Part shown: piece by piece, positions 1 through 5,048 of the stretch | Numbering within the stretch: the stretch's first letter is position 1 | Layout of the letters: each line of letters opens with the position of its first letter | Assembly: GCA_030629485.1 (NCBI GenBank) | Contig: DAOVOW010000186.1 | Span: forward strand, 1-5,048 | Length of the DNA: 5,048 nt | DNA from: a bacterium | GTDB lineage: Bacteria > Zixibacteria > MSB-5A5 > GN15 > FEB-12 | Direction of reading: 5' to 3' | Made by a program: the position numbers and the translations under genes | Notes under the pieces: model-generated | What the model was told of the DNA's origin: nothing | Databases searched by the model: none | What the model saw: the letters and a program-made list of their open reading frames with translations, nothing else

Positions 1-1996
1 CCTGACCCTCGCCGGTGTAATCCTCGACACCAATCACGGCGAAACCGGTACCACCCAGTGGGCACTCCCAAATTGGCACCCCTGACAATCCGTTAAGACA
101 GTATATCCGCTTGGGACCGGTGTTGGCGCCGTCATTGCCGACTGCGGCCAAAACGTCAACGGAACCATCGTTGTTGTAATCGTAGCGACAGTCGACCTGG
201 TACACCCAGCCGCCATCACCATACTCATGGGTGTCATGGGTCCATATCTCGTCGCCGGTCTTGCCCGATATCGCTCGGATCAGCCTTCCCCCCCATGCCG
301 AGCCAACCACCACATCGCTGTACCCGTCTTCGTCGATATCATCCATGGTGCCGACACCCTTGTGCGAATATACCGAGCCGGCATAGATCTCATGCTCCCA
401 CAAGAGGTCCGGTGTGCCGTGAGAGTTGCCATTGAAGCACCGCACATAGTTGTCCTCAGAACAGACGATTAGATCAGCAATCGAATCACCGGTCACATCC
501 GGGATGGCGGTGATCGCTTTGGGGGTATTGTCGTAGCCACCGGTGATCTGGTAGGTCCACAAGGGTTCACCGATCGGCCAATCCTGTTCCAGTCCATCGC
601 CCGCCAGCGTCACTACGGTGGTCCCTTCGTCGGGATCGTTGCTGACGATGGACAGCGAGGCGCTGAACGGTACGGCCATATCCGGATGAAACCAGATGCC
701 GACTTCGGTCGTCTCCAGCACCCCCAATACTATTGGTATCGTAACTTGATCGTCCACGGTGAAATGCATGTCGTCGGAAGTGATATTATCGATGGTGAGG
801 ACCTCGTCTCCGACATTCTGAACGATCATCATCCAACGAGTGTAGGCATTGTTCCGCACGATTCCGTAATCGTGGGCGGTCATCGGCAGGTAGATGTCAG
901 GGCCGGGATTAGCCGCACTGCCAGTGAGGGTGATGTCGACGCTGGGACTGACCGGATCGCTGGACTCCACCGTGGCTACGGCATCCAGCCCCGCGACGGT
1001 CTCCGGAGCATAGGTCAATGAAATGACGTCCTGGTTGGCCGGACTGATCGTGATCGGGAAACTGGACTCGCACACCAATTCGGTGCTGCCCGATATCGTA
1101 ACGCCGGTGATAGTAAGGTCTGCATTACCGATGTTTTCGACGACAGCGTTCCATGTCTCTGAGTCACCAACCGTAACCACTCCGTAGTCGTGAGTGTCGA
1201 TCGGCAGGTTGATAACCGGAGTGCCGCCCCCCGAGAGATCGATTTTGTACAGGTAATCATTCGTATAGTCCACGCCGTTGTCACAGTACCAAAGGTACTG
1301 TCCATCCCACACTATGCCGGCCGGATCGACCCCCTCGGACGGGTGGCTTTCCAGCGTCGCGCCGGTAGCCGTATCGATCTTATAAAGCGCGTCGCCCCAG
1401 TAGTCGGCCATCCAGAGATTCCCGTTCTCCAAACACAGATCCCAAGGCTGATTGTCCGGCGCCGTGAACTGCTTTAGCACGCTACCGGTAGCGTCCACGT
1501 GGTAGATCGTAGCCGGGTCCGGATAGTAGGTGGATGTCCAGAAGCTACCGGCATCGTGGCAGATACCGGACATGTAGTGATCAGGCAGGTTGAACTGCGA
1601 TATCAAACCGCCACTGCCGTCGAGTTGCATGGCGATGGCCGGGTCGGAGCTGCTGCCCGGATGGTCAGTAGTCCAGATGTAGGCGCCGTCAAACGTAAGA
1701 CCGAAGGCGTCATCATGCGGACCGGTGAAAGCCAGAGAGTAGCTGCCGTCGGACGGATCGATTTGGTACACCCTCCCTCCGTTGGCGCCATAAATTCCGC
1801 AGTACAGCCAGGTTCCATCCCAGGCCAACCCGGAGGCTCCTTCCGGGACCGGATAGGTAGCTACAATGGACCAGTCGCGAAGCCCTCCGTCCGCACTCCG
1901 GCTGGCGCCGGCGGCATCGGAGGAAACAGCCGCGACGGCGACAAGCACAACGACGCAGCTTGTGATCATGGAGAAGATTGCTTTAGCAGTTTTCAT
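1..1996 (-). CDS. Secreted multidomain protein: WDG propeller, two ASH-like domains, FG-GAP/PQQ-like blades (C-terminus off window)
   Basis: This reading frame is open for 665 codons from the ATG at 1996 to the window edge, with no stop, so the C-terminus is missing. Residues 1-29 form a Sec-type signal peptide (K3 and K5, then a hydrophobic core around residues 7-24, then a small-residue AAG/GAS region); no lipobox is seen. Residues 41-258 carry five repeats with a (F/W)DG-x-(Y/W)-(L/I)-W core followed by a YxID-like strand, as in a beta-propeller. Residues 261-362 and 367-467 are tandem ASH/choice-of-anchor-D-like immunoglobulin-fold domains. From about 478 onward, FG-GAP/PQQ-like blades carry calcium-loop motifs starting at D500, D553, D606 and D659. 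The protein is probably exported to the periplasm, cell surface or medium and may bind glycans or protein partners; no catalytic residues are recognised. The missing C-terminus probably holds more blades and perhaps a sorting signal or anchor. The frame and export are certain for practical purposes; the function is unknown. Confidence 0.93.
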   Translation of the reverse strand, partial: MKTAKAIFSMITSCVVVLVAVAAVSSDAAGASRSADGGLRDWSIVATYPVPEGASGLAWDGTWLYCGIYGANGGRVYQIDPSDGSYSLAFTGPHDDAFGLTFDGAYIWTTDHPGSSSDPAIAMQLDGSGGLISQFNLPDHYMSGICHDAGSFWTSTYYPDPATIYHVDATGSVLKQFTAPDNQPWDLCLENGNLWMADYWGDALYKIDTATGATLESHPSEGVDPAGIVWDGQYLWYCDNGVDYTNDYLYKIDLSGGGTPVINLPIDTHDYGVVTVGDSETWNAVVENIGNADLTITGVTISGSTELVCESSFPITISPANQDVISLTYAPETVAGLDAVATVESSDPVSPSVDITLTGSAANPGPDIYLPMTAHDYGIVRNNAYTRWMMIVQNVGDEVLTIDNITSDDMHFTVDDQVTIPIVLGVLETTEVGIWFHPDMAVPFSASLSIVSNDPDEGTTVVTLAGDGLEQDWPIGEPLWTYQITGGYDNTPKAITAIPDVTGDSIADLIVCSEDNYVRCFNGNSHGTPDLLWEHEIYAGSVYSHKGVGTMDDIDEDGYSDVVVGSAWGGRLIRAISGKTGDEIWTHDTHEYGDGGWVYQVDCRYDYNNDGSVDVLAAVGNDGANTGPKRIYCLNGLSGVPIWECPLGGTGFAVIGVEDYTGEGQ

Positions 1997-2004
1997 CAGG
2001 GACA

Positions 2005-2009
2005 CTCCT
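2005..2009 (-). promoter_or_regulatory. Ribosome binding site of the secreted-protein gene
   Basis: On the minus strand this reads AGGAG, 8 bases before the ATG at 1996-1994. It decides the start: an in-frame GTG just upstream (2005-2003) overlaps the site itself and would leave no spacing, and the chosen ATG begins directly with a good signal peptide. Confidence 0.8.
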
Positions 2010-2071
2010 GATTGAGGTTTGTGTAGACCACGAGAAATTGAGGAACCCCGGAACGGCCCGGCGTACCATTG

Positions 2072-2101
2072 ATAATATAGTCAATGAACAGGTTTCGTCA
2101 A
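2072..2101 (-). promoter_or_regulatory. Candidate sigma-70-type promoter for the secreted-protein gene
   Basis: On the minus strand a TTGACG -35 element (2101-2096) is followed by overlapping -10 candidates: TATATT (2079-2074, 16-base spacer) or TATTAT (2077-2072, 18-base spacer). Each matches the consensus -10 at five of six positions. The implied 5' leader is about 65-70 bases, ending in the AGGAG site. An 8-base direct repeat, GTCAATGA on the plus strand, occurs at 2080-2087 and 2097-2104; one copy lies in the spacer and the other overlaps the -35, so a regulator could bind here. The call rests on consensus matching only, and promoter rules in this lineage are not known to me. Confidence 0.4.
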
Positions 2102-2225
2102 TGACTTGTTTTGACTATCGATTTCCCCCTGCGGATTACTCACACTCCACCAACGGCGCGGGAGCACTGATATCCATTCATGGACACTCCACATTATTGG
2201 CTCAGGCTATTTGACTCACAATAGG

Positions 2226-2245
2226 TGACAAAGGCGATTTTGTCA
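2226..2245. repeat. Short inverted repeat (7-bp stem)
   Basis: TGACAAA at 2226-2232 and TTTGTCA at 2239-2245 are perfect inverted arms around the 6-base loop GGCGAT. There is no following T-tract on either strand that would make it a convincing terminator. It sits at the left end of the repeat-rich block and may mark the edge of the repeat element. Confidence 0.5.
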
Positions 2246-2305
2246 AAGGGGGAATCCCGGAAATGGCGCTGTGGCAATATCAATTCGTTGGTAGATAGCA
2301 AAAGA

Positions 2306-2356
2306 GAGATTGCCGCGCTCCCTACGACACGAGTGTCTTTGGTCGCTCGCAATGAC
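2306..2356. repeat. Dispersed palindromic repeat of the GTCATTGCGAGC type
   Basis: The plus strand starts GAGATTGCCGCGCTCCC and ends GGTCGCTCGCAATGAC, so read from either end it shows ATTGC followed by a GC-rich arm, an imperfect inverted repeat. A small hairpin GACA-CGAG-TGTC lies in the middle (2326-2337). This layout matches a repeat family widely seen between genes in environmental bacterial genomes, where it yields spurious peptides such as VARND on one strand and SLRA...AIS on the other; both appear here. It is non-coding. Whether it is mobile, a transcript-stability element or an inert remnant cannot be told from one copy. Confidence 0.6.
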
Positions 2357-2388
2357 ACAAAAAGCGACTTTCCCAACACGCCCCAGCC

Positions 2389-2432
2389 GGTGGGTCTGTA
2401 TGTGAGAACCCACCAGACGCTTCCTTGGTGGG
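2389..2432. repeat. Overlapping inverted repeats able to form two exclusive hairpins
   Basis: GGTGGGT (2389-2395) can pair with ACCCACC (2408-2414), giving a perfect 7-bp stem with a 12-base loop. The same middle segment, CCCACCA (2409-2415), can instead pair with TGGTGGG (2426-2432), another perfect 7-bp stem with a 10-base loop. The two hairpins cannot form together. No T-tract follows. It lies directly next to the dispersed palindromic repeat and may be part of the same composite element. Confidence 0.55.
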
Positions 2433-2530
2433 GTACCGTAGTTGTTTCAATAATTGACTTCCTGTCTCTCTCAGCAAGGATGCAAGCCGACGTAATCGAC
2501 ATTTATGTTGACTCGGCACGGATGTAGAGG

Positions 2531-2551
2531 TTTCCTCATTAGTATAGGAAA
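2531..2551. repeat. Short inverted repeat upstream of nfeD
   Basis: TTTCCT (2531-2536) and AGGAAA (2546-2551) are perfect inverted arms around nine bases; a G-T wobble extends the stem by one. It lies about 110 bases before the nfeD start, so it could be an operator or a leader hairpin of the operon, but an arm of six bases can occur by chance. Confidence 0.3.
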
Positions 2552-2660
2552 TCGTCTGTACCTTCACCCGGACGCTTGAGCGACTCGTTTCGATTTGCAT
2601 GAATAAAGCTCTCTGCGCCGGGTAGTACTTCGGAAGGTTAGAAACTGGAAAGGAGCGCCG

Positions 2661-3101
2661 ATGTCAACAATGTTCTGGGTTTGGGTGACGGCGGCTGTTG
2701 TCTTCATGATACTGGAGCTGATGACGCCGACGTTTGTCTTTGCCTGCTTTGTGGTGGGTTCGATAACAGCCGGCGTGTACAGTTACTTTTACCCTGAGGG
2801 TTATTACTGGCAGGTCGGTATCTTTATCGTTCTGACCGTCGGTCTTCTGCCGCTGACCAGAACGCTGGCCAGGAGAATCACCAAAGAGTCCCCACAGAAG
2901 TCGAATATCGACGCCTTGATCGACAAGGTGGCGCTGGTAACGAAAGCCATTGATCCGGACTTGGGCGGTCAGGTCAAGATCGAGGGCGAAATCTGGCTGG
3001 CGCGCGCCGACGAGTTCGTTTCGGAAAACGAGAAGGTCATAATCGTCAGCGTCTCCGGTACCAAAGTACACGTGGAGAAACTGACCGAAGGAAAGGAGTA
3101 A
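2661..3101 (+). CDS. nfeD: NfeD-like membrane protein, partner of the downstream SPFH protein
   Basis: This 146-residue protein has the short NfeD (NfeD1b/YbbJ-like) layout: three hydrophobic segments at about 4-20, 23-42 and 50-66, a basic stretch (R67-K74), then a C-terminal OB-fold domain at about 83-142. The OB fold shows the family pattern GG-x-VKI-x-GE-x-W-x-A (residues 102-115) and the closing strands VIIVSVSGTKVHVEKL. It lacks the long N-terminal ClpP-like serine protease domain of large NfeD proteins, so it should not be proteolytic. In known systems these proteins act with stomatin/slipin-type SPFH proteins in membrane quality control or microdomain organisation, the OB domain contacting the partner. 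The start is fixed by AAAGGAG ending 5 bases before the ATG. It is followed by the SPFH gene after 3 bases, and its last codons supply that gene's ribosome site. The length is close to E. coli YbbJ. No anomalies are seen. Confidence 0.93.
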   Translation: MSTMFWVWVTAAVVFMILELMTPTFVFACFVVGSITAGVYSYFYPEGYYWQVGIFIVLTVGLLPLTRTLARRITKESPQKSNIDALIDKVALVTKAIDPDLGGQVKIEGEIWLARADEFVSENEKVIIVSVSGTKVHVEKLTEGKE

Positions 3102-3104
3102 GAC

Positions 3105-4070
3105 ATGAACCCGGCAATTATGGTAGCTTTGGGGGTGCTGGCGTTGTTCGCCTTCATCCTGGTGTCGATGTCGATACGGATCATCCGCCCCTTCGAACGG
3201 GGTCTGATAGAACGGTTGGGCAAATACCAACGGATACTCGATCCCGGTCTGAATATGATCGTGCCATTTTTCGACACGGCCATCAAGGTGGACATGCGCG
3301 AGGTAGTGCTGGATGTACCGCCGCAGTTGGTGATCACCAGGGATAACGTCAACGTCGAGGTCGACGCCATCATCTACGCCCAGGTAACCGACCCGGTGCG
3401 GTCGCGTTACGAGATCGCCAACTACATTATAGCCGCCACCAAGCTGGCCCAGACCAACTTGCGTAACGTCATCGGTGAATTGGATCTCGACGCCTGCCTG
3501 TCCTCACGCGATACTGTCAACGCACAACTTCGCGACGTTCTGGACGAAGCAACCGACAAGTGGGGCGTGCGTGTCAACCGCGTCGAGATGCAGCGGATCG
3601 ATCCGCCGCGCGACATCACCGATGCCATGAGTCGACAGATGAAGGCCGAGCGTGACAAGCGCGCCACCATCCTCGACGCCGAGGCGGTCAAACAGGCGGA
3701 CATCACCAAGGCTGAGGGATACAAACAGGCGAAGATCCTCGAGGCCGAAGGTCAGGCCGAGGCGGTGCGCAAGAGAGCCGACGCCGAGATGTATCGTCAG
3801 GAAACCGTGGCCAAGGGTGAAGCTCAGGCCATCCTGAACGTCTTCAACGCCATCCATGCCGGCAAACCCGATGAGAAACTCATCACGCTCAAGTACCTCG
3901 AAATGCTGCCGAAACTGGCCGAGGGTGAAGCCAGCAAAATCTTCATGCCGATAGAAGCTTCCGGGATCATTTCATCGCTGGCCGCCATGGTCGAAGGTAT
4001 CAAGACCGACGGCGGCGCTGCGAAAACCCAACCGAGCCCGACACCGGCCGGTGACGACGCCCCAGCGTAG
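3105..4070 (+). CDS. qmcA: SPFH/band-7 membrane protein of the QmcA/slipin type
   Basis: This 321-residue protein has one N-terminal membrane segment (about residues 4-25), followed by an SPFH domain (about 27-185) with family landmarks [19 protein letters not shown]-x-[36 protein letters not shown] and [16 protein letters not shown]. An alanine/glutamate/lysine-rich coiled coil spans about 176-245, with repeats of the form [15 protein letters not shown]. The conserved tail [13 protein letters not shown]...FMP-x-EASG (263-287) precedes a short Pro/Ala-rich end (305-321) typical of variable tails. Such proteins oligomerise into large membrane-attached assemblies that organise microdomains and modulate membrane proteases; they have no enzymatic activity of their own. 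Length and motif order resemble E. coli QmcA, whose gene also neighbours an NfeD-like gene. AGGAG (3094-3098), inside the end of nfeD, lies 6 bases before the ATG, suggesting translational coupling. A terminator follows 24 bases after the stop. Whether it is strictly QmcA or another slipin subgroup needs a tree. Confidence 0.95.
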   Translation: MNPAIMVALGVLALFAFILVSMSIRIIRPFERGLIERLGKYQRILDPGLNMIVPFFDTAIKVDMREVVLDVPPQLVITRDNVNVEVDAIIYAQVTDPVRSRYEIANYIIAATKLAQTNLRNVIGELDLDACLSSRDTVNAQLRDVLDEATDKWGVRVNRVEMQRIDPPRDITDAMSRQMKAERDKRATILDAEAVKQADITKAEGYKQAKILEAEGQAEAVRKRADAEMYRQETVAKGEAQAILNVFNAIHAGKPDEKLITLKYLEMLPKLAEGEASKIFMPIEASGIISSLAAMVEGIKTDGGAAKTQPSPTPAGDDAPA

Positions 4071-4094
4071 CTTCACAACCACGAGACAATGTGC

Positions 4095-4131
4095 AAGCCG
4101 GGCGATTCATGTCACCCGGCTTCTGTTTTTT
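4095..4131 (+). terminator. Intrinsic terminator of the nfeD-qmcA operon
   Basis: AAGCCGGG (4095-4102) and CCCGGCTT (4115-4122) form a perfect 8-bp GC-rich stem with a 12-base loop, followed by CTG and six T residues (4126-4131). This is a good Rho-independent terminator for the plus strand. On the minus strand no T-tract follows the hairpin, so it should not stop the convergent gene efficiently. The convergent gene's stop codon (4114-4112) lies within the loop and its last codons are the 3' arm and T-tract. Confidence 0.87.
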
Positions 4132-5048
4132 GTGGATTGCCATTGTGCGGCAGAAGAAATCTCGCCGTTGCCAGGGGTACCAGCGGCATGAAGTACTTTT
4201 CCCAGGTGAGGTACGTCAGCGGCATTAGCAGCAGGAACGATAGGATGCATAGATCCAGGAACAGTGCATAGTCCAACCTGTGATCTTTCAATCTGAGATA
4301 GGTATCTCTTACCACCGAAAGCAGTACCGGTATGCCGAACAGGAATCCGACGTAGAAAACGGCCGAGACCGGCCAGGCGTCACCACACAGCCCGACGAGA
4401 GAACGGTGCAGAAATCCGACGGTGTGGGTACCTGCCTCGACGGCCGAGGCGGAAACAGTGACCGGAAATACAAAGTAACACACCGATACTGCCGCGGCCA
4501 CAAGCCATAACCTGTAGTCAGAACAAAAACGACGCCAACGTATCAGCACAACCGGCAGGAGGTACCAGAAAAGTTGGCTGATGTACAGAACAAACGCTGA
4601 CGGATGATAGCGAAAGGTCTCGGCCGCGTAGAACTGTTTGCGGAGGTTATCAGGATGAACATCTCCCCACAGGCAGAAAAGCAGCAGCAAAGGCAGACCG
4701 GATAGAACCGTCGCCACCAGCATGGACCGTGGCATCGTGTCCCTGTGGTGGTACCACTGCATGATGAAGAAAATCAGGGCGGCAAGAAACACGAAGGCCA
4801 GATACTGACGGCAGAGCATGGCGGCGGCCAGCATGAGAGCGAACCAGATCGGTCTGCCGCGATTCATGGCCAGGCACGCGCCCACCATGAACAGTATAGC
4901 CGACATGTCCGTGAAAACGAACAGTGAAAAACCGATCATGTAGGGATGCACGATTACAAAAGCCGTGCCCAGGATAGCCGACCGCCGCGAGTCGAGCAAC
5001 TTTGACAACAAGATGAATAACAGCACGTAGGTTATTACTGCCAGCAAC
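4112..5048 (-). CDS. Polytopic membrane protein, probable GT-C glycosyltransferase, ALG10/DIE2-like (N-terminus off window)
   Basis: The frame enters at the right edge and runs 311 complete codons to a TGA at 4114-4112, so the N-terminus is missing; a TTG at 5047 is only the first complete codon and is not a credible start, since it falls inside a membrane segment. About nine or ten hydrophobic segments are visible (roughly residues 1-16, 25-45, 47-61, 67-96, 108-127, 150-170, 179-200, 224-247, 260-282, 284-299 of the visible part). Between them are short basic loops (RR21-22, RWRR at 170-173, RLKDHR at 252-257). Such a layout is typical of GT-C enzymes that take sugar from a polyprenyl-phosphate donor at the outer face of the membrane. 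The segment FTDMSAILF, then LCRQYLAFVF, then WEKYFMPLVPL resembles in order the YYTD-x-GS, FRQTN and RYF-x-LP regions I recall from ALG10/DIE2. The GT-C catalytic Asp-containing first loop would be in the missing part, so activity cannot be judged. A generic membrane protein remains possible. Confidence 0.85.
   Translation of the reverse strand, partial: LLAVITYVLLFILLSKLLDSRRSAILGTAFVIVHPYMIGFSLFVFTDMSAILFMVGACLAMNRGRPIWFALMLAAAMLCRQYLAFVFLAALIFFIMQWYHHRDTMPRSMLVATVLSGLPLLLLFCLWGDVHPDNLRKQFYAAETFRYHPSAFVLYISQLFWYLLPVVLIRWRRFCSDYRLWLVAAAVSVCYFVFPVTVSASAVEAGTHTVGFLHRSLVGLCGDAWPVSAVFYVGFLFGIPVLLSVVRDTYLRLKDHRLDYALFLDLCILSFLLLMPLTYLTWEKYFMPLVPLATARFLLPHNGNPQKTEAG

Larger units (their letters stand above)
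1997..2660. other. Gene-free intergenic region between divergent genes, rich in inverted repeats
   Basis: These 664 bases hold no convincing gene. In order there are: the leader and candidate promoter of the left gene (to about 2101); a small inverted repeat TCCAT/ATGGA at 2173-2184; a 7-bp hairpin at 2226-2245; a dispersed-type palindromic repeat at 2306-2356; a GGTGGG/CCCACC inverted-repeat cluster at 2389-2432; a short inverted repeat at 2531-2551; and the ribosome site AAAGGAG before nfeD at 2649-2655. Open frames of about 100 codons exist on both strands across 2194-2600 but are composed of the repeats, have no good ribosome sites, and resemble no family. No strong promoter for the nfeD operon was found; a TTGAGC at 2576-2581 with AATAAA at 2602-2607 has a 20-base spacer, which is too long to credit. 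No tRNA or riboswitch was recognised. Confidence 0.7.

Noticed and set aside
686..1021. Plus-strand 111-codon frame
   Set aside because: It lies fully antisense to the ASH-like domains of the minus-strand gene; its composition is that of a shadow frame.
1955..1957. C14 in the signal peptide as a lipoprotein cysteine
   Set aside because: The preceding residues M-I-T-S do not fit a lipobox and the cysteine is inside the hydrophobic core rather than at its end.
1499..2011. Plus-strand 170-codon frame
   Set aside because: It is antisense to the signal peptide and propeller of the secreted protein, has no family resemblance and no convincing ribosome site.
2173..2184. TCCAT-TC-ATGGA inverted repeat as an operator
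   Set aside because: Five-base arms are expected by chance in a region of this size, and it overlaps no recognisable promoter element.
2225..2527. Frames of about 100 codons on both strands in the intergenic region
   Set aside because: They are built from the palindromic repeats, giving the VARND and SLRA...AIS peptides typical of spurious calls, and overlap each other on opposite strands.
2576..2607. TTGAGC with AATAAA as the nfeD promoter
   Set aside because: The spacer is 20 bases and the -10 matches only four of six positions, so it is not better than chance.
1997..2660. CRISPR array, tRNA, riboswitch or small-RNA gene in the intergenic region
   Set aside because: There are no regularly spaced direct repeats, no cloverleaf-like segment, and no recognised aptamer; the structure seen is inverted repeats only.
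2664..3230. Minus-strand 188-codon frame opposite nfeD
   Set aside because: It is antisense to a clear NfeD gene and the start of qmcA, with a His/Gln/Arg-rich composition typical of a mirrored frame.
3504..3857. Minus-strand 117-codon frame inside qmcA
   Set aside because: It is the reverse reading of the SPFH and coiled-coil region, whose repetitive codons leave the opposite strand open.

Overview
The window is moderately GC-rich bacterial DNA carrying four real genes, two of them cut by the window edges. Left to right: a minus-strand gene (start codon at 1996, open to base 1 with no stop) for a large secreted multidomain protein; a 664-base gene-free stretch rich in inverted repeats; a tight plus-strand two-gene operon encoding an NfeD-like membrane protein (2661-3101) and a QmcA/slipin-type SPFH protein (3105-4070), closed by a clear intrinsic terminator; and a convergent minus-strand gene (stop at 4112-4114, N-terminus beyond base 5048) for a polytopic membrane protein that looks like a GT-C glycosyltransferase.

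Organism: the secreted protein joins WDG-type propeller repeats, two ASH/choice-of-anchor-D-like domains and FG-GAP/PQQ-like blades with calcium-loop motifs. Such proteins are common in environmental bacteria of the FCB group and related lineages (for example Zixibacteria- or KSB1-like genomes from sediment). The dispersed palindromic repeat of the GTCATTGCGAGC type in the intergenic region is also typical of environmental genomes. The phylum assignment is inference; no rRNA or marker gene is present.

How the genes work together: only the nfeD-qmcA pair shows clear functional linkage. NfeD-like and SPFH proteins act together at the membrane in many bacteria, the genes here are 3 bases apart, and each has a strong AGGAG ribosome site. 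The secreted protein has its own plausible promoter and Shine-Dalgarno site and is divergently oriented from the operon. The right-hand glycosyltransferase-like gene converges on qmcA, and its stop codon lies in the loop of the qmcA terminator hairpin.

I did not find a defence system, CRISPR array, transposase, tRNA or rRNA. The points most worth checking are the exact 53-residue periodicity of the calcium-loop blades in the secreted protein, the mutually exclusive hairpins and dispersed repeat in the intergenic region, the terminator embedded in the end of the convergent gene, and a resemblance of the right-hand membrane protein to the eukaryotic ALG10/DIE2 family.
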